Assembly (NCBI GenBank): GCA_018303325.1
Contig: JAGVYH010000072.1
Span: 1-58,410, forward strand
Reading direction: 5' to 3'
DNA length: 58,410 nt
From: Candidatus Woesearchaeota archaeon
GTDB lineage: Archaea; Nanobdellota; Nanobdellia; Woesearchaeales; DSVV01
The number at the start of each line of letters is the position of its first letter. Position 1 is the first letter of the stretch. A program made the position numbers and the translations under genes. The notes below the pieces were generated by a model that searched no databases, was not told where the DNA came from, and saw nothing but the letters and a program-made list of their open reading frames with translations. Below are positions 42,518-50,494 of the stretch, one piece after another.

Positions 42518-43741
42518 TTAGTTTGTAGTCGCATGTTTGCATATTTTAGTAGTGGTTTTTGTAGGTTCAACATAACCCCAATCAATTAGAGTGCAGGCAA
42601 TTTCTTGCGCAGCAATTTCATTTCCACGCGGGTTAAAATGTACATCTTTAAATAGATAAACAGGTATTCCTTGTTCGTACTCTCGGCTTAATGTAGTGGT
42701 GAGATCTATAAAAGGCAAATCTAATGCGGTAACATATTCGTTTAACATTCTCTTTGCTTGTTCTTCAAGTTTGATGGGTTTTTCGTCAGAAAAACCAGAG
42801 ATGTATTCTTTGGAGTAAATATATGCTCTGCTAGGAAAATAGACAACAACTAACTTAGAATTATATTCTTCTGCAGTATCACTCGCCATTTTAAGCGTTT
42901 TAAAAAATCTTGCTTTATTTTCTTCTGACAACCATTTTTCTTTGATTTCACTCTCTCCTCTGACTAAAAGACCACCACACTCTTTGTTGAATGCAGCGTT
43001 ATCACCTATTCTTAGAACCTCATTACCTTTTGTATTCATTATATTTTTTGATTCATTTAGGTATAACCATCTATACAGACTATGAATAAGTGTCCTTTCA
43101 TAAAAAGGCTTTTTTTCAAGAAGAGCGATAAGATCAAAAAAAGAAGGTTTTGGTGACTTAAATTTATTTCGTCCACTACTTTCGTAAGAATCAATTGGCA
43201 TATCTGTTTTGTCTGTGAAATCATTTGTGTACAATCCATATAAAATTATTCTATCCTTTAAATATTGACTATATTTTTTCATTATTCGATTATATTGTAC
43301 TGGTTTATATCCCTCTACAGAAAAATTAGAGACATTAATCCCAAGATATGATTCAAGCCTTTTTGACCATGATTCACTAATAGAAACGCCCAGTCCATAA
43401 CTAAAAGAGTCACCAATAACAACTATTTTTCCGTTTTCTTTATCGCCAGGTAAATTTTTGAATCCTAATTCATCTTTCTCACCAGAAAGGTATTCCTCTC
43501 TTCTTCTCTGTTCATCAGTTGATGTTGCATAAACAAAACCCAGTTCCGAGTCAGGTTTTTGCATATGAAAAAAGAAATTGTGTTCCATTTTATACCCATT
43601 TAAAAATGTTGCATAATCTTTAGCTATACTTATATAATCAAAGAAGCGAGAGCTTGCTATGATTGTTTCAGCAACGATATAACTTAAAAATACACTTAAT
43701 GCTATCATCAACTTTCTTTGTTTGGAATATTTATTTTTCAT
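42518..43741 (-). CDS. Membrane-anchored SGNH-hydrolase-like protein
   Basis: 407 residues with an N-terminal hydrophobic anchor (about residues 11-27, MIALSVFLSYIVAETII), the rest presumably outside. Block I GDSFSYG (near residue 110) and block V DVHFNPRG (near 370) supply the Ser and Asp-x-x-His of SGNH/GDSL hydrolases. A loop with LYGLYTNDF resembles the block III Asn. Proteins of this layout (AlgX/AlgJ-like) often transfer or remove acyl groups on surface polysaccharides. The substrate is unknown. It lies next to ATPase remnants and is probably monocistronic. Confidence 0.75.
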   Translation of the reverse strand: MKNKYSKQRKLMIALSVFLSYIVAETIIASSRFFDYISIAKDYATFLNGYKMEHNFFFHMQKPDSELGFVYATSTDEQRRREEYLSGEKDELGFKNLPGDKENGKIVVIGDSFSYGLGVSISESWSKRLESYLGINVSNFSVEGYKPVQYNRIMKKYSQYLKDRIILYGLYTNDFTDKTDMPIDSYESSGRNKFKSPKPSFFDLIALLEKKPFYERTLIHSLYRWLYLNESKNIMNTKGNEVLRIGDNAAFNKECGGLLVRGESEIKEKWLSEENKARFFKTLKMASDTAEEYNSKLVVVYFPSRAYIYSKEYISGFSDEKPIKLEEQAKRMLNEYVTALDLPFIDLTTTLSREYEQGIPVYLFKDVHFNPRGNEIAAQEIACTLIDWGYVEPTKTTTKICKHATTN

Positions 43742-44168
43742 TTGTTACCTCAGTAGTGTTTTAATTGCTTTTTCTTTATTACCAAGATAATTTATATATT
43801 CTCTTTATACCCAAAACTATTTTTGTTATTGCATAGCTACATAATGTATCATCTAGAACGTTTAGTACCTTTTTTAAGCGATGCATATTTTTTGGTTTAT
43901 CTGTATTGCTCATCAAAAAACGAAATATCTTCTCATTTATAAATATTTCTATTCTTCACTACTTAATAATGGTCAATAATAATTGTCTATATTGAAAATA
44001 AACATTAATATAAAAATAATCACAAATCAATTAAGTTTTACGAGACATGTTTCGTAAAAGTTGTAAAGTTATATCAAAAGAAAAGAATATTTTATTCCCA
44101 TCTGGGTTTAATACCCTGCAACTTGCTGCGATTGGGTTTGACGATGCCAATCTTTCGTTTTATTTTAG
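43742..44168. other. Gene-poor stretch with a 24-bp palindrome and a nested hairpin
   Basis: No credible gene; the 60-codon ORF at 44047 crosses repeats. Contains TTTTACGAGACATGTTTCGT followed by AAAA (44036-44059, palindromic except one position pair). At 44098-44146 is a nested hairpin of the ACCCCACAGC family (CATC/GATG outside, GGGTTT and GGGTTTG arms, inner TGCAACTTGCTGC-type stem). TATA-like ATTTATATA near 43785 could serve the SGNH gene. Confidence 0.5.
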
Positions 44169-44245
44169 AACAAATAATCTCAATATTCGTTTTCTAATAA
44201 AACAAATAATGCAAATATTCGTTTTTTAAGAGAACAAATATCTTA
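44169..44245 (+). repeat. 32-bp tandem repeat (about 2.4 copies)
   Basis: AACAAATAAT ... ATATTCGTTTT units start at 44169, 44201 and 44233 (partial). A degenerate half-unit precedes them (CAATCTTTCGTTTT). It lies at the 3' side of topA. Confidence 0.7.
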
Positions 44246-44305
44246 TTTGCTAGGTTTATTGTGTTATCTCCTTGCTTACTCAATTTTATAGTAAAAGAAT
44301 ATTAT

Positions 44306-46483
44306 TTATATCTTCTCAATCGTCTTGCAGTTAGGATAACCTGAACATCCATAGAATTGGCCATACACAGATTTTCTTAAAACCATTGGTTTGCCGCATT
44401 TAGGGCAGGTCTTTTCTGCTTTTTCCAGCTGCTTTAATTCTGTTTCTGTTTTGCCAGTTTTTGATTTACAGTTTAGGTTAATGCACACTTCCTGCGCTTT
44501 TCTGCCTTGAGTTATTTTTATCATAGGATGACTGCATAACTCGCAGATTTTTTCAGAAGTTTTTACTTTGCCAGTTGATGGCAGGTTAAATGTTGTTTTG
44601 CATTCAGGATATTTATCGCAGGCAATAAATCTTCCGTATTTGCCTCTTTTTATCATTAATTTTCCTGCATGACATATGGGGCATTCTCCGACAGTATTCT
44701 CAGCTTCTTCTGCATCTTTGAATGCGCCAAACAGCCCTTGGCCAATCTCTTTTTCATTTTTTTTGAATTTATCCAATATTTTTGTAAGAACATGCTTTGC
44801 CTCTTCCAAAACATCTGTATTTTTCTTTTTGTCTTCTCTTATTAATTCCATCTCATCTTCAAAATGTTTGGTTAATTGCTCGTCAATAATGCTTTCACAG
44901 TATTTTTCCAGTGTTTCAATAGTATGAATACCTAATTTTGTTGCTTCCATTGGCTGTCCGGTTATATATCCTCTATGAAATAAAGTATCAACTACAGCAG
45001 CTCTTGTTGATTTTGTGCCAAGGTTTCTTTTTTCAAGCTCTTTGATTATTGAAGCTGCAGTATACCGTTTAGGCGGCTGTGTTTCTTTCTCCAGCATATC
45101 TATCTTTTTCACGTCAACAATTTCTTTCTGTTCAACTGCTGGTAATTCCTGTTCTTCTAATGTCACATAAGGCGCATAAAAGTCGTGCCAACCTTTTTTA
45201 ATAGTCCTTACTCCTTTTGAAACAAATATTTCGGCTTTAATATCTAATTTTATAACTACAGATTCTCTCACAGCAGGCTCTGCAAATGTTGCTAAAAATC
45301 TTTTTACAATAAGATCAAAAACCTTTAATTGTCTGCCATCTAATTCAACAAAATTACCTGTTGGGAATATGGCTGGATGTGCAGGGTCTGTTTTTTTGCC
45401 GTTGTATGGCTTAAGCTGGGTTGATAATAATTGATCTGTTAATTTTTTATAATTGCTATTGCCAGAAAGTTTACCTAATATTTTTTTGTATCCAATCTCA
45501 GGAGGCAGTTGCTGTGAAGATGTTCTTGGGTAAGATATTACTCCTGCTAAATACAATTCTTGGGCAATATTCAAACTTTCGCTTGGCTGGATTTTAAAGC
45601 ATCTGTAAGATTCTATTTGAAGCGTTGTTAAATCAAAAGGCACAGGCGGCATTTGGTTGAATTCTGTCTTTTCAATGGAATCAATCTTTGCTTTTTTTTC
45701 TCCTTTTATGTTCTGCATTATTTTATCTGCTTTTTCTTTTTCCCAAAACTTGTCTTCTTTATGCCATGCCTCTACATTTGCCTTGTTTTTGTTCCATACT
45801 GCCAATATCTGCCAGAATGGCTGCGGCTTAAATGCTAAAATTTCTTTTTCTCTGTCGACGATAATTTTTAATGCCGGTCCTTGAACACGTCCAGAACTTA
45901 AAATCTTAAAACTTCCTGCTTTTTTTATAGATAATGATAATGCTCTGCTTAGGTTAATGCCGTAATACCAGTCTAACTCATGCCTTGTAAGCCCTGCATT
46001 AACCTGCCCCCAGTTTAATGTGGGAGATGCATGGTCATAGCTCTCTCTTAGCTCGTCTGTTGTAAGTGTAGAAAATTTCATTCTTTTTGCGTCAGGCTTT
46101 TTGCAGATGTGTTTTACAACATTAAATCCGATCACTTCACCTTCAATGTCATAATCTGTGGCCACACATAATGAAGACGCATCCTTTGCCAGTTTTTTTA
46201 GCGCAGTTACATATTTTGAAGAATAGCTGGCTTCTTTGCTGACTGCAGAGCTCTGCACCCACTCGACGTCAAATATCGGATAAGTCCATCCTTTTTTATT
46301 TTTCTCTGCAAGTGTATAAAGATGGCCTACAGCGCAGCCAACAACAATATCTTTGCTGCCATGAGTTACTTTGTAGAATGGCACACCTGCAATATTTTCT
46401 TTGATTGGCTTTCCGTCAGCGAGAGCAAAAGCTATCTTGTTCGCTGCATTCGGCTTTTCGCAGATGATTAGTTCGTAGCTCAT
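44306..46483 (-). CDS. topA: DNA topoisomerase I (type IA)
   Basis: Relaxes negative supercoils through a 5'-phosphotyrosine intermediate. The 725 residues begin with the TOPRIM domain (YELIICEKPNAANKIAFALA; VATDYDIEGEVIGF). They contain the active-site Tyr in GVISYPRTSS and the family motifs SGRVQGPALKII and RNLGTKSTRAAVVD-like KRNLGTKSTRAAVVDTLF. The chain ends in three Cys4 zinc modules (CPICHAGK...CDKYPEC; CELC...CINLNC; CPKCGKPM...CSGYPNC). This is the usual archaeal arrangement. No reverse gyrase helicase domain is present, consistent with a non-hyperthermophile. Confidence 0.96.
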   Translation of the reverse strand: MSYELIICEKPNAANKIAFALADGKPIKENIAGVPFYKVTHGSKDIVVGCAVGHLYTLAEKNKKGWTYPIFDVEWVQSSAVSKEASYSSKYVTALKKLAKDASSLCVATDYDIEGEVIGFNVVKHICKKPDAKRMKFSTLTTDELRESYDHASPTLNWGQVNAGLTRHELDWYYGINLSRALSLSIKKAGSFKILSSGRVQGPALKIIVDREKEILAFKPQPFWQILAVWNKNKANVEAWHKEDKFWEKEKADKIMQNIKGEKKAKIDSIEKTEFNQMPPVPFDLTTLQIESYRCFKIQPSESLNIAQELYLAGVISYPRTSSQQLPPEIGYKKILGKLSGNSNYKKLTDQLLSTQLKPYNGKKTDPAHPAIFPTGNFVELDGRQLKVFDLIVKRFLATFAEPAVRESVVIKLDIKAEIFVSKGVRTIKKGWHDFYAPYVTLEEQELPAVEQKEIVDVKKIDMLEKETQPPKRYTAASIIKELEKRNLGTKSTRAAVVDTLFHRGYITGQPMEATKLGIHTIETLEKYCESIIDEQLTKHFEDEMELIREDKKKNTDVLEEAKHVLTKILDKFKKNEKEIGQGLFGAFKDAEEAENTVGECPICHAGKLMIKRGKYGRFIACDKYPECKTTFNLPSTGKVKTSEKICELCSHPMIKITQGRKAQEVCINLNCKSKTGKTETELKQLEKAEKTCPKCGKPMVLRKSVYGQFYGCSGYPNCKTIEKI

Positions 46484-46599
46484 TTGTGCAAGTCCTCATT
46501 AAATAATCATTAAAAAATAGGGTAGTTATATAAAAAGTTTTGGGAAGAATGTGGGAAAATCAACAAAATCTGTTTTTTAGCCAATTAATGTTTTTTACT

Positions 46600-46646
46600 G
46601 CTCACAACTAGTTTGTGGGACGCAGTCCACCGTTCATTATGATAAG
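46600..46646 (+). repeat. Dispersed palindromic repeat, family C (copy 7)
   Basis: GCTCACAACTAGTTTGTGGG, ACGCAGTCC and ACCGTTCATTATGATAAG. Direct orientation relative to the copy at 46733. Confidence 0.7.
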
Positions 46647-46732
46647 TTAGTTGATTAATTTTTTTTGATATTTTTTATCGTTTTAAAATAAACGTATTTG
46701 TTTAGCTGATTTCTTTTTTGTACCCCTTTTAC

Positions 46733-46778
46733 CGCTCTCAACACGTTTGTAGGACGCAGTCCACCGTTCACGAATAAA
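46733..46778 (+). repeat. Dispersed palindromic repeat, family C (copy 8)
   Basis: CGCTCTCAACACGTTTGTAG, GACGCAGTCC and ACCGTTCACGAATAAAG. Directly followed by a micro-repeat foldback, as at 2544-2684. Confidence 0.7.
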
Positions 46779-46856
46779 GGTAAGATGGTAATATGGTTTG
46801 ATGGTCTGAAGGTACGACGAAAACAAGGCGTTACCATCAAACCATCTGACGTACAA
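46779..46856. repeat. Foldback of ATGGT micro-repeats
   Basis: The left arm repeats an 8-bp word ending in ATGGT (GGTAAGATGGTAATATGG...). The right arm contains ACCATCAAACCAT, pairing with ATGGTTTGATGGT. Loop of about 25 nt. Confidence 0.65.
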
Positions 46857-46865
46857 ATAAACAAA

Positions 46866-46911
46866 AAATTTATAAAGTCAAATGTCTTAATACACTAAAG
46901 TCAGGTGTCTT
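46866..46911 (+). promoter_or_regulatory. HEPN/MNT promoter with two palindromic operator-like sites 23 bp apart
   Basis: The TATA sequence ATTTATAAAG (46868-46877) overlaps AAGTCAAATGTCTT (46875-46888). A second site, AAGTCAGGTGTCTT (46898-46911), ends 2 bp before the ATG. Each is an inverted repeat AAGWCA-N2-TGWCTT. Occupancy would block TBP or the transcription start, as in autoregulated toxin-antitoxin operons. Confidence 0.7.
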
Positions 46912-46913
46912 AA

Positions 46914-47324
46914 ATGAGGGTAGAAAAACATTTAGAAGCCTTAAAAGAAGTTCAGGATGAAATAGATTCGGCATTAAAAGATCCGCGCGGGGTAGTTGTC
47001 CATCAAAGAAGATTAGCTTTTTCTCTCTCTCTTGGCGCTTGCACTCTTATTGAATTGTATTTTCACAAGCATAATGTGATTAAAGAGGGTGCAAAGATTC
47101 ATCATGAATGGCTAAAGCGAAAAAAAGAAACTATTTTTGAACAGCTGCAAAACCAAATTGTTTCGCCCATAACTTCTCTTTCTGATATCGATAAAATTAT
47201 TGATTTAGCCATACTGATAGAAGAAAAAAGAGATGATTTAGCATATGGTTCTGTGGCAAGCGAATCTATTCTTATGGAAAAAATAAACTTATTTTTAAAA
47301 ATGAAGGAGTTGGTAGAATGTTAA
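46914..47324 (+). CDS. HEPN-like small helical protein (probable toxin partner of the next gene)
   Basis: 136 residues, helical throughout: an N-terminal helix LEALKEVQDEIDSAL, a central RRLAFSLSLGACTLIELYFH segment, and a C-terminal EEKRDDLAYGS helix. This resembles HEPN-type proteins that pair with MNT nucleotidyltransferases in archaeal toxin-antitoxin modules. A canonical R-x4-6-H RNase motif is not obvious, so RNase activity is uncertain. It overlaps the downstream gene by 7 bp. The promoter holds two operator-like palindromes. Confidence 0.6.
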   Translation: MRVEKHLEALKEVQDEIDSALKDPRGVVVHQRRLAFSLSLGACTLIELYFHKHNVIKEGAKIHHEWLKRKKETIFEQLQNQIVSPITSLSDIDKIIDLAILIEEKRDDLAYGSVASESILMEKINLFLKMKELVEC

Positions 47325-47923
47325 TATCTTATGCAAGTTACTTTGCAGCATATTTAACTAATAATATTAGTAAAATTTATTTAGAAAAAATTGAACGTAT
47401 AGTTTTATTTGGCTCAGTTGCCAGAAATGAAGCTACATATAAGAGTGATATAGACTTATTTATAGAATTAAAGAAAAAGGACAAACAATCAGAAAAAGCA
47501 ATCAAAAATGTATTAGAACAATTTTACAAAAGCAGAGAAGGATTATTGTTCAAAGCAAAAGGAGTAAACAATAAGATTAATATTAAATTAGGCAAGCTTA
47601 AAGATTGGGGAAACCTTTATAATACTATCGCTTCAACAGGCATTGTTTTATATGGGCCATATGAGGCAAAAGAGCTTCCAAGCAATGTAAAGCATTATAT
47701 TCTTGTGTACTGGGAAGAGATTGGAAAGAACCGCGGTGCATTTCTTAATAAAGTATATGGTTTCAAGGTTGGAGAGAAAACTTATCAAGGCATTATCTCT
47801 AAATTCAACGGGCAAAAGATTGGCAAAAGCAGCATTATGCTACCTGTTCAATATAAAACAGAGTTTTTTAAATTATTGAAGCATTATAAAGTAAAAGCAA
47901 AGATAATGGAAGTTTTTGTTTAA
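47318..47923 (+). CDS. MNT-type nucleotidyltransferase (probable antitoxin)
   Basis: 201 residues. The minimal nucleotidyltransferase signature is clear: IVLFGSVARNEATYKSDIDL followed by FIEL. An additional C-terminal domain of about 95 residues (from KHYILVYWEEIGKNRGAFLN; KFNGQKIGKSSIMLPVQYK) is not part of minimal MNT proteins and could bind DNA. MNT antitoxins silence HEPN toxins by adding nucleotides to them. The TAA stop is inside the first unit of the 23-bp repeat array. Confidence 0.75.
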   Translation: MLISYASYFAAYLTNNISKIYLEKIERIVLFGSVARNEATYKSDIDLFIELKKKDKQSEKAIKNVLEQFYKSREGLLFKAKGVNNKINIKLGKLKDWGNLYNTIASTGIVLYGPYEAKELPSNVKHYILVYWEEIGKNRGAFLNKVYGFKVGEKTYQGIISKFNGQKIGKSSIMLPVQYKTEFFKLLKHYKVKAKIMEVFV

Positions 47924-48075
47924 GTCAAATGTCTTGATTAAGTTAAGACAGATGACTTGATTAGGTTTAAGTCAGATATCTTTATTAAGTTAAGACGAAT
48001 GATTAGAGTAGATTAAGATGGATGACTTGAGTAAATTAAGACGAATGAACTTTAGTAAATTAAGATGAGTAACTT
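47922..48075 (+). repeat. Seven 23-24-bp-spaced iterons following the HEPN/MNT pair
   Basis: Units at 47922, 47945, 47969, 47992, 48015, 48038 and 48062 match AAG(T/A)(C/T)(A/G)NATG(T/A)CTT with growing decay. The first two are perfect inverted repeats (AAGTCAAATGTCTT, AAGACAGATGACTT). They are the same sites as in the promoter 1 kb upstream. The last unit encodes the C-terminal residues of the convergent methyltransferase. Confidence 0.85.
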
Positions 48076-48932
48076 GATAAGTCGGGAATGCCAATCATTA
48101 TCCTATTCTTATCTGTAATTTCTCTTGGCAATGCACGCAGAATAATTTTATATCCTTGCTCAATTGCATAATTTATTCTCATTAAATCAGAGTACCCTGA
48201 AATATCCTCAAAATAGCGGGAATGAAATTGAGCATCTTCTACTGTATACCCGCTTGTTCTTAAAACATCATCTATTTCTCTGCCTTGACAGCAAGGAACA
48301 ACTGCGAAAGGAACATGATATTTTATAGAAAGTTCAATTATCCTGTCGCTTAGGCTGCCGCAGGCATGGATTGAGACAATTATTCCTTTTTCTTTTTGAG
48401 CATTTTCAAAATAAGTTCTTATTTTTTCGTCAAAAATGTCGACGTTATCATAGTTATATTTTGTATTATACTCATTTAGATCTAATTGTTTTCTTACTTT
48501 CTTGCTATTGTTAGAATCTGTCTTGTCAACAAAATAAACCATTTCTGCACCGTTTAAAATCCATAATGCACCTGCTAAGCAATTTCCAGCGCACAAATCT
48601 ATAATTGTTTTAGCTTCTAATCCTTGTTTTTCAAGCACTTTGCTGACTTGCTCATAAAAACATGACGCTTCAAGCAGTTCTTTTTCATCAATTCTTAAAT
48701 TTTTCACCAATTCAAATAAATATTTATCAACAGTAGTTGTCATTGATTCATGAAGTTTTCTTGTTTCAGGAGTATCTGCAATAAGAACAAACGATTTAAT
48801 CCTTCTCATTTCTTCTGTATCGAGATAAACATCTTTATCTTCTAAAAATGTTAATACTGTGGTTAAAGATTCTTCTCTATCTTTCTTGGCGGTGCTGTTT
48901 ATTTTTCTTAGATAAGAGGAGATATCTGTCAT
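48060..48932 (-). CDS. SAM-dependent methyltransferase (METTL25/RRNAD-like)
   Basis: 290 residues. Helical N-terminal half (about 110 residues), then a Rossmann methyltransferase: TIIDLCAGNCLAGALWIL (motif I), VYFVDKTDSNNSKKVRKQLD, VSIHACGSLSDRIIELSIKY and PFAVVPCCQGRE. The HACG...D and PCC signatures resemble the Methyltransf_32 group (METTL25, GSTCD, RRNAD1). The substrate is unknown. It is last in the minus-strand run below argS. Its final codons are provided by a unit of the 23-bp array. Confidence 0.72.
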   Translation of the reverse strand: MTDISSYLRKINSTAKKDREESLTTVLTFLEDKDVYLDTEEMRRIKSFVLIADTPETRKLHESMTTTVDKYLFELVKNLRIDEKELLEASCFYEQVSKVLEKQGLEAKTIIDLCAGNCLAGALWILNGAEMVYFVDKTDSNNSKKVRKQLDLNEYNTKYNYDNVDIFDEKIRTYFENAQKEKGIIVSIHACGSLSDRIIELSIKYHVPFAVVPCCQGREIDDVLRTSGYTVEDAQFHSRYFEDISGYSDLMRINYAIEQGYKIILRALPREITDKNRIMIGIPDLSSYSS

Positions 48933-48967
48933 TGTGAATAAAAAAAAGTCATGAATGAAAATAATTA

Positions 48968-50455
48968 CTAATTCTCTGCTAAAATTTCATAAACCATTAG
49001 CTCATTATTATTTGCTTTTGTAGACTTCATAGCTTTTTGAGCCCATGTGTAAATTCTGTTTAGTTTAATACCACAATAACTAATCCCTAAATCATTTACT
49101 TTTTCTCCATTTTCTTCTGCTCTTATTGCTGCATGCTGCTCTGTTAAAGCAAATGTATGTCCACTCATACTGTTAGTAAGTAAATGGTTAGGTAAACTCA
49201 AATTGATATCTCTCCATGAATCATCTTTCATTACAATACCCCACTTATCTGATTCAGCCAGCATTCTTAAACTAGGTTGATATATATGCCATCTATAAAC
49301 ATCCAACTTAAGCTTTTTTGCAAATTTTATTGTCTTCTCAATACTTTCTTCAGTTTCTCCGGGAAAACCAACAATAAAACTGCCTTGAACAATAAACCCT
49401 AAGTTTTTACTTTTCTTTACAGCTTCTTTTATCTTATTTGTTGTCGTGCCTTTTCTCATTCTGTTTAACATATTATTGTCGCCTGATTCAATGCCAAATT
49501 CAATACTGACACAGCCTGCTTTTTTCATTTTTCTTAGAAGAACATCTTTTTTACAAATTTCATCAACCCTGCATAGCGCCATCCACTTTATGCCTAACCC
49601 CTCTGCTATGATTTTATCGCAAAACTCTTCTATGAATGGATATGCACCTAATGTAGAATCTTCTATGCTGAATGAGGTTATTCCAAATTCACTAATATTT
49701 CTTTTAATTTCATCGATTAAATTATCAACATTTCTATACCTAAATGATCTGCCCCATAATATCTTCTCGTCGCAGAACGCACAATTATATTTGCATCCGC
49801 GGCTGGCGATAACATACATAAATTTGGCATATTTTTTTAAATCAAATAAGCTCCATGCAGGAAATGGTATTTTATTAATGTCTTCTATTAATTCCCTATC
49901 TTGTGTTTTGTATATTTTTCCTCTGTTTCTATAGGTTATTCCTTTTATTTCTTGTAACTTAATCTTTCCTTCAATAAAATCAACCAGCTCTATTATTGTT
50001 CTTTCGCCTTCTCCCCTTACAGAAACATCTATTGCTTTAGAATCTTTTAATGTTAATCCTTGCCATTTAGAAAAATGTTCAATACTGGAAATAAAAGGCC
50101 CGCCTATTACTACCAATGTATTCTTATTTCCTTTTTTTGCAGATTCTGCAGCTTTTAATGCTCGGGGATAACAGCCATAATTGCAGGTAATCCCTACTAT
50201 ATCTGCATGTTTTGCTTTTTGTTTAATCTCATCAAAAAAGGGCTGTTCATATTTTCTTTCAAATTCGCTTATAGTCTTTGCATTTTCTCCTTCTGGTGAA
50301 ACAAAATCAATAATTTCAACATTAATATCATTTTGTAATAATACTGCTCCGATATACCCTAAACTAAATGAAGGTGCTTCAAATTTTCCTGTTTTCCATG
50401 CTGAGTCTATTAGCAAAACTTTTCTTTTTTTGGTTTTATTTTCTAGGTTTTTCAT
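48968..50455 (-). CDS. Radical SAM protein with B12-binding domain
   Basis: 495 residues. An N-terminal cobalamin-binding-like Rossmann domain (SFSLGYIGAVLLQNDINVEI; IVGITCNYGCYPRALKAAES; VVIGGPFIS) precedes the radical SAM core with the CxxxCxxC cluster motif in SRGCKYNCAFCDEK. SAM-binding elements follow (SIEFGIESGDNNMLNRMRKG; GSFIVGFPGETEESIEKTI). Class B-type enzymes of this layout methylate or rearrange unreactive carbons, but the substrate cannot be told. It lies 39 bp past argS and 35 bp before the methyltransferase, so the three are probably co-transcribed. Confidence 0.85.
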   Translation of the reverse strand: MKNLENKTKKRKVLLIDSAWKTGKFEAPSFSLGYIGAVLLQNDINVEIIDFVSPEGENAKTISEFERKYEQPFFDEIKQKAKHADIVGITCNYGCYPRALKAAESAKKGNKNTLVVIGGPFISSIEHFSKWQGLTLKDSKAIDVSVRGEGERTIIELVDFIEGKIKLQEIKGITYRNRGKIYKTQDRELIEDINKIPFPAWSLFDLKKYAKFMYVIASRGCKYNCAFCDEKILWGRSFRYRNVDNLIDEIKRNISEFGITSFSIEDSTLGAYPFIEEFCDKIIAEGLGIKWMALCRVDEICKKDVLLRKMKKAGCVSIEFGIESGDNNMLNRMRKGTTTNKIKEAVKKSKNLGFIVQGSFIVGFPGETEESIEKTIKFAKKLKLDVYRWHIYQPSLRMLAESDKWGIVMKDDSWRDINLSLPNHLLTNSMSGHTFALTEQHAAIRAEENGEKVNDLGISYCGIKLNRIYTWAQKAMKSTKANNNELMVYEILAEN

Positions 50456-50494
50456 TGTATCTTCTCTGCTTTTTCATTTTCTAAACATTTACAA

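Noticed and set aside
44047-44229. 60-aa plus-strand ORF
   Set aside because: It is composed of the palindrome, a nested hairpin and the 32-bp repeats; no ribosome site or family features.
47922-48075. CRISPR-like array
   Set aside because: The 23-24-bp period has no unique spacers of proper length; units are palindromic protein-binding-type sites.
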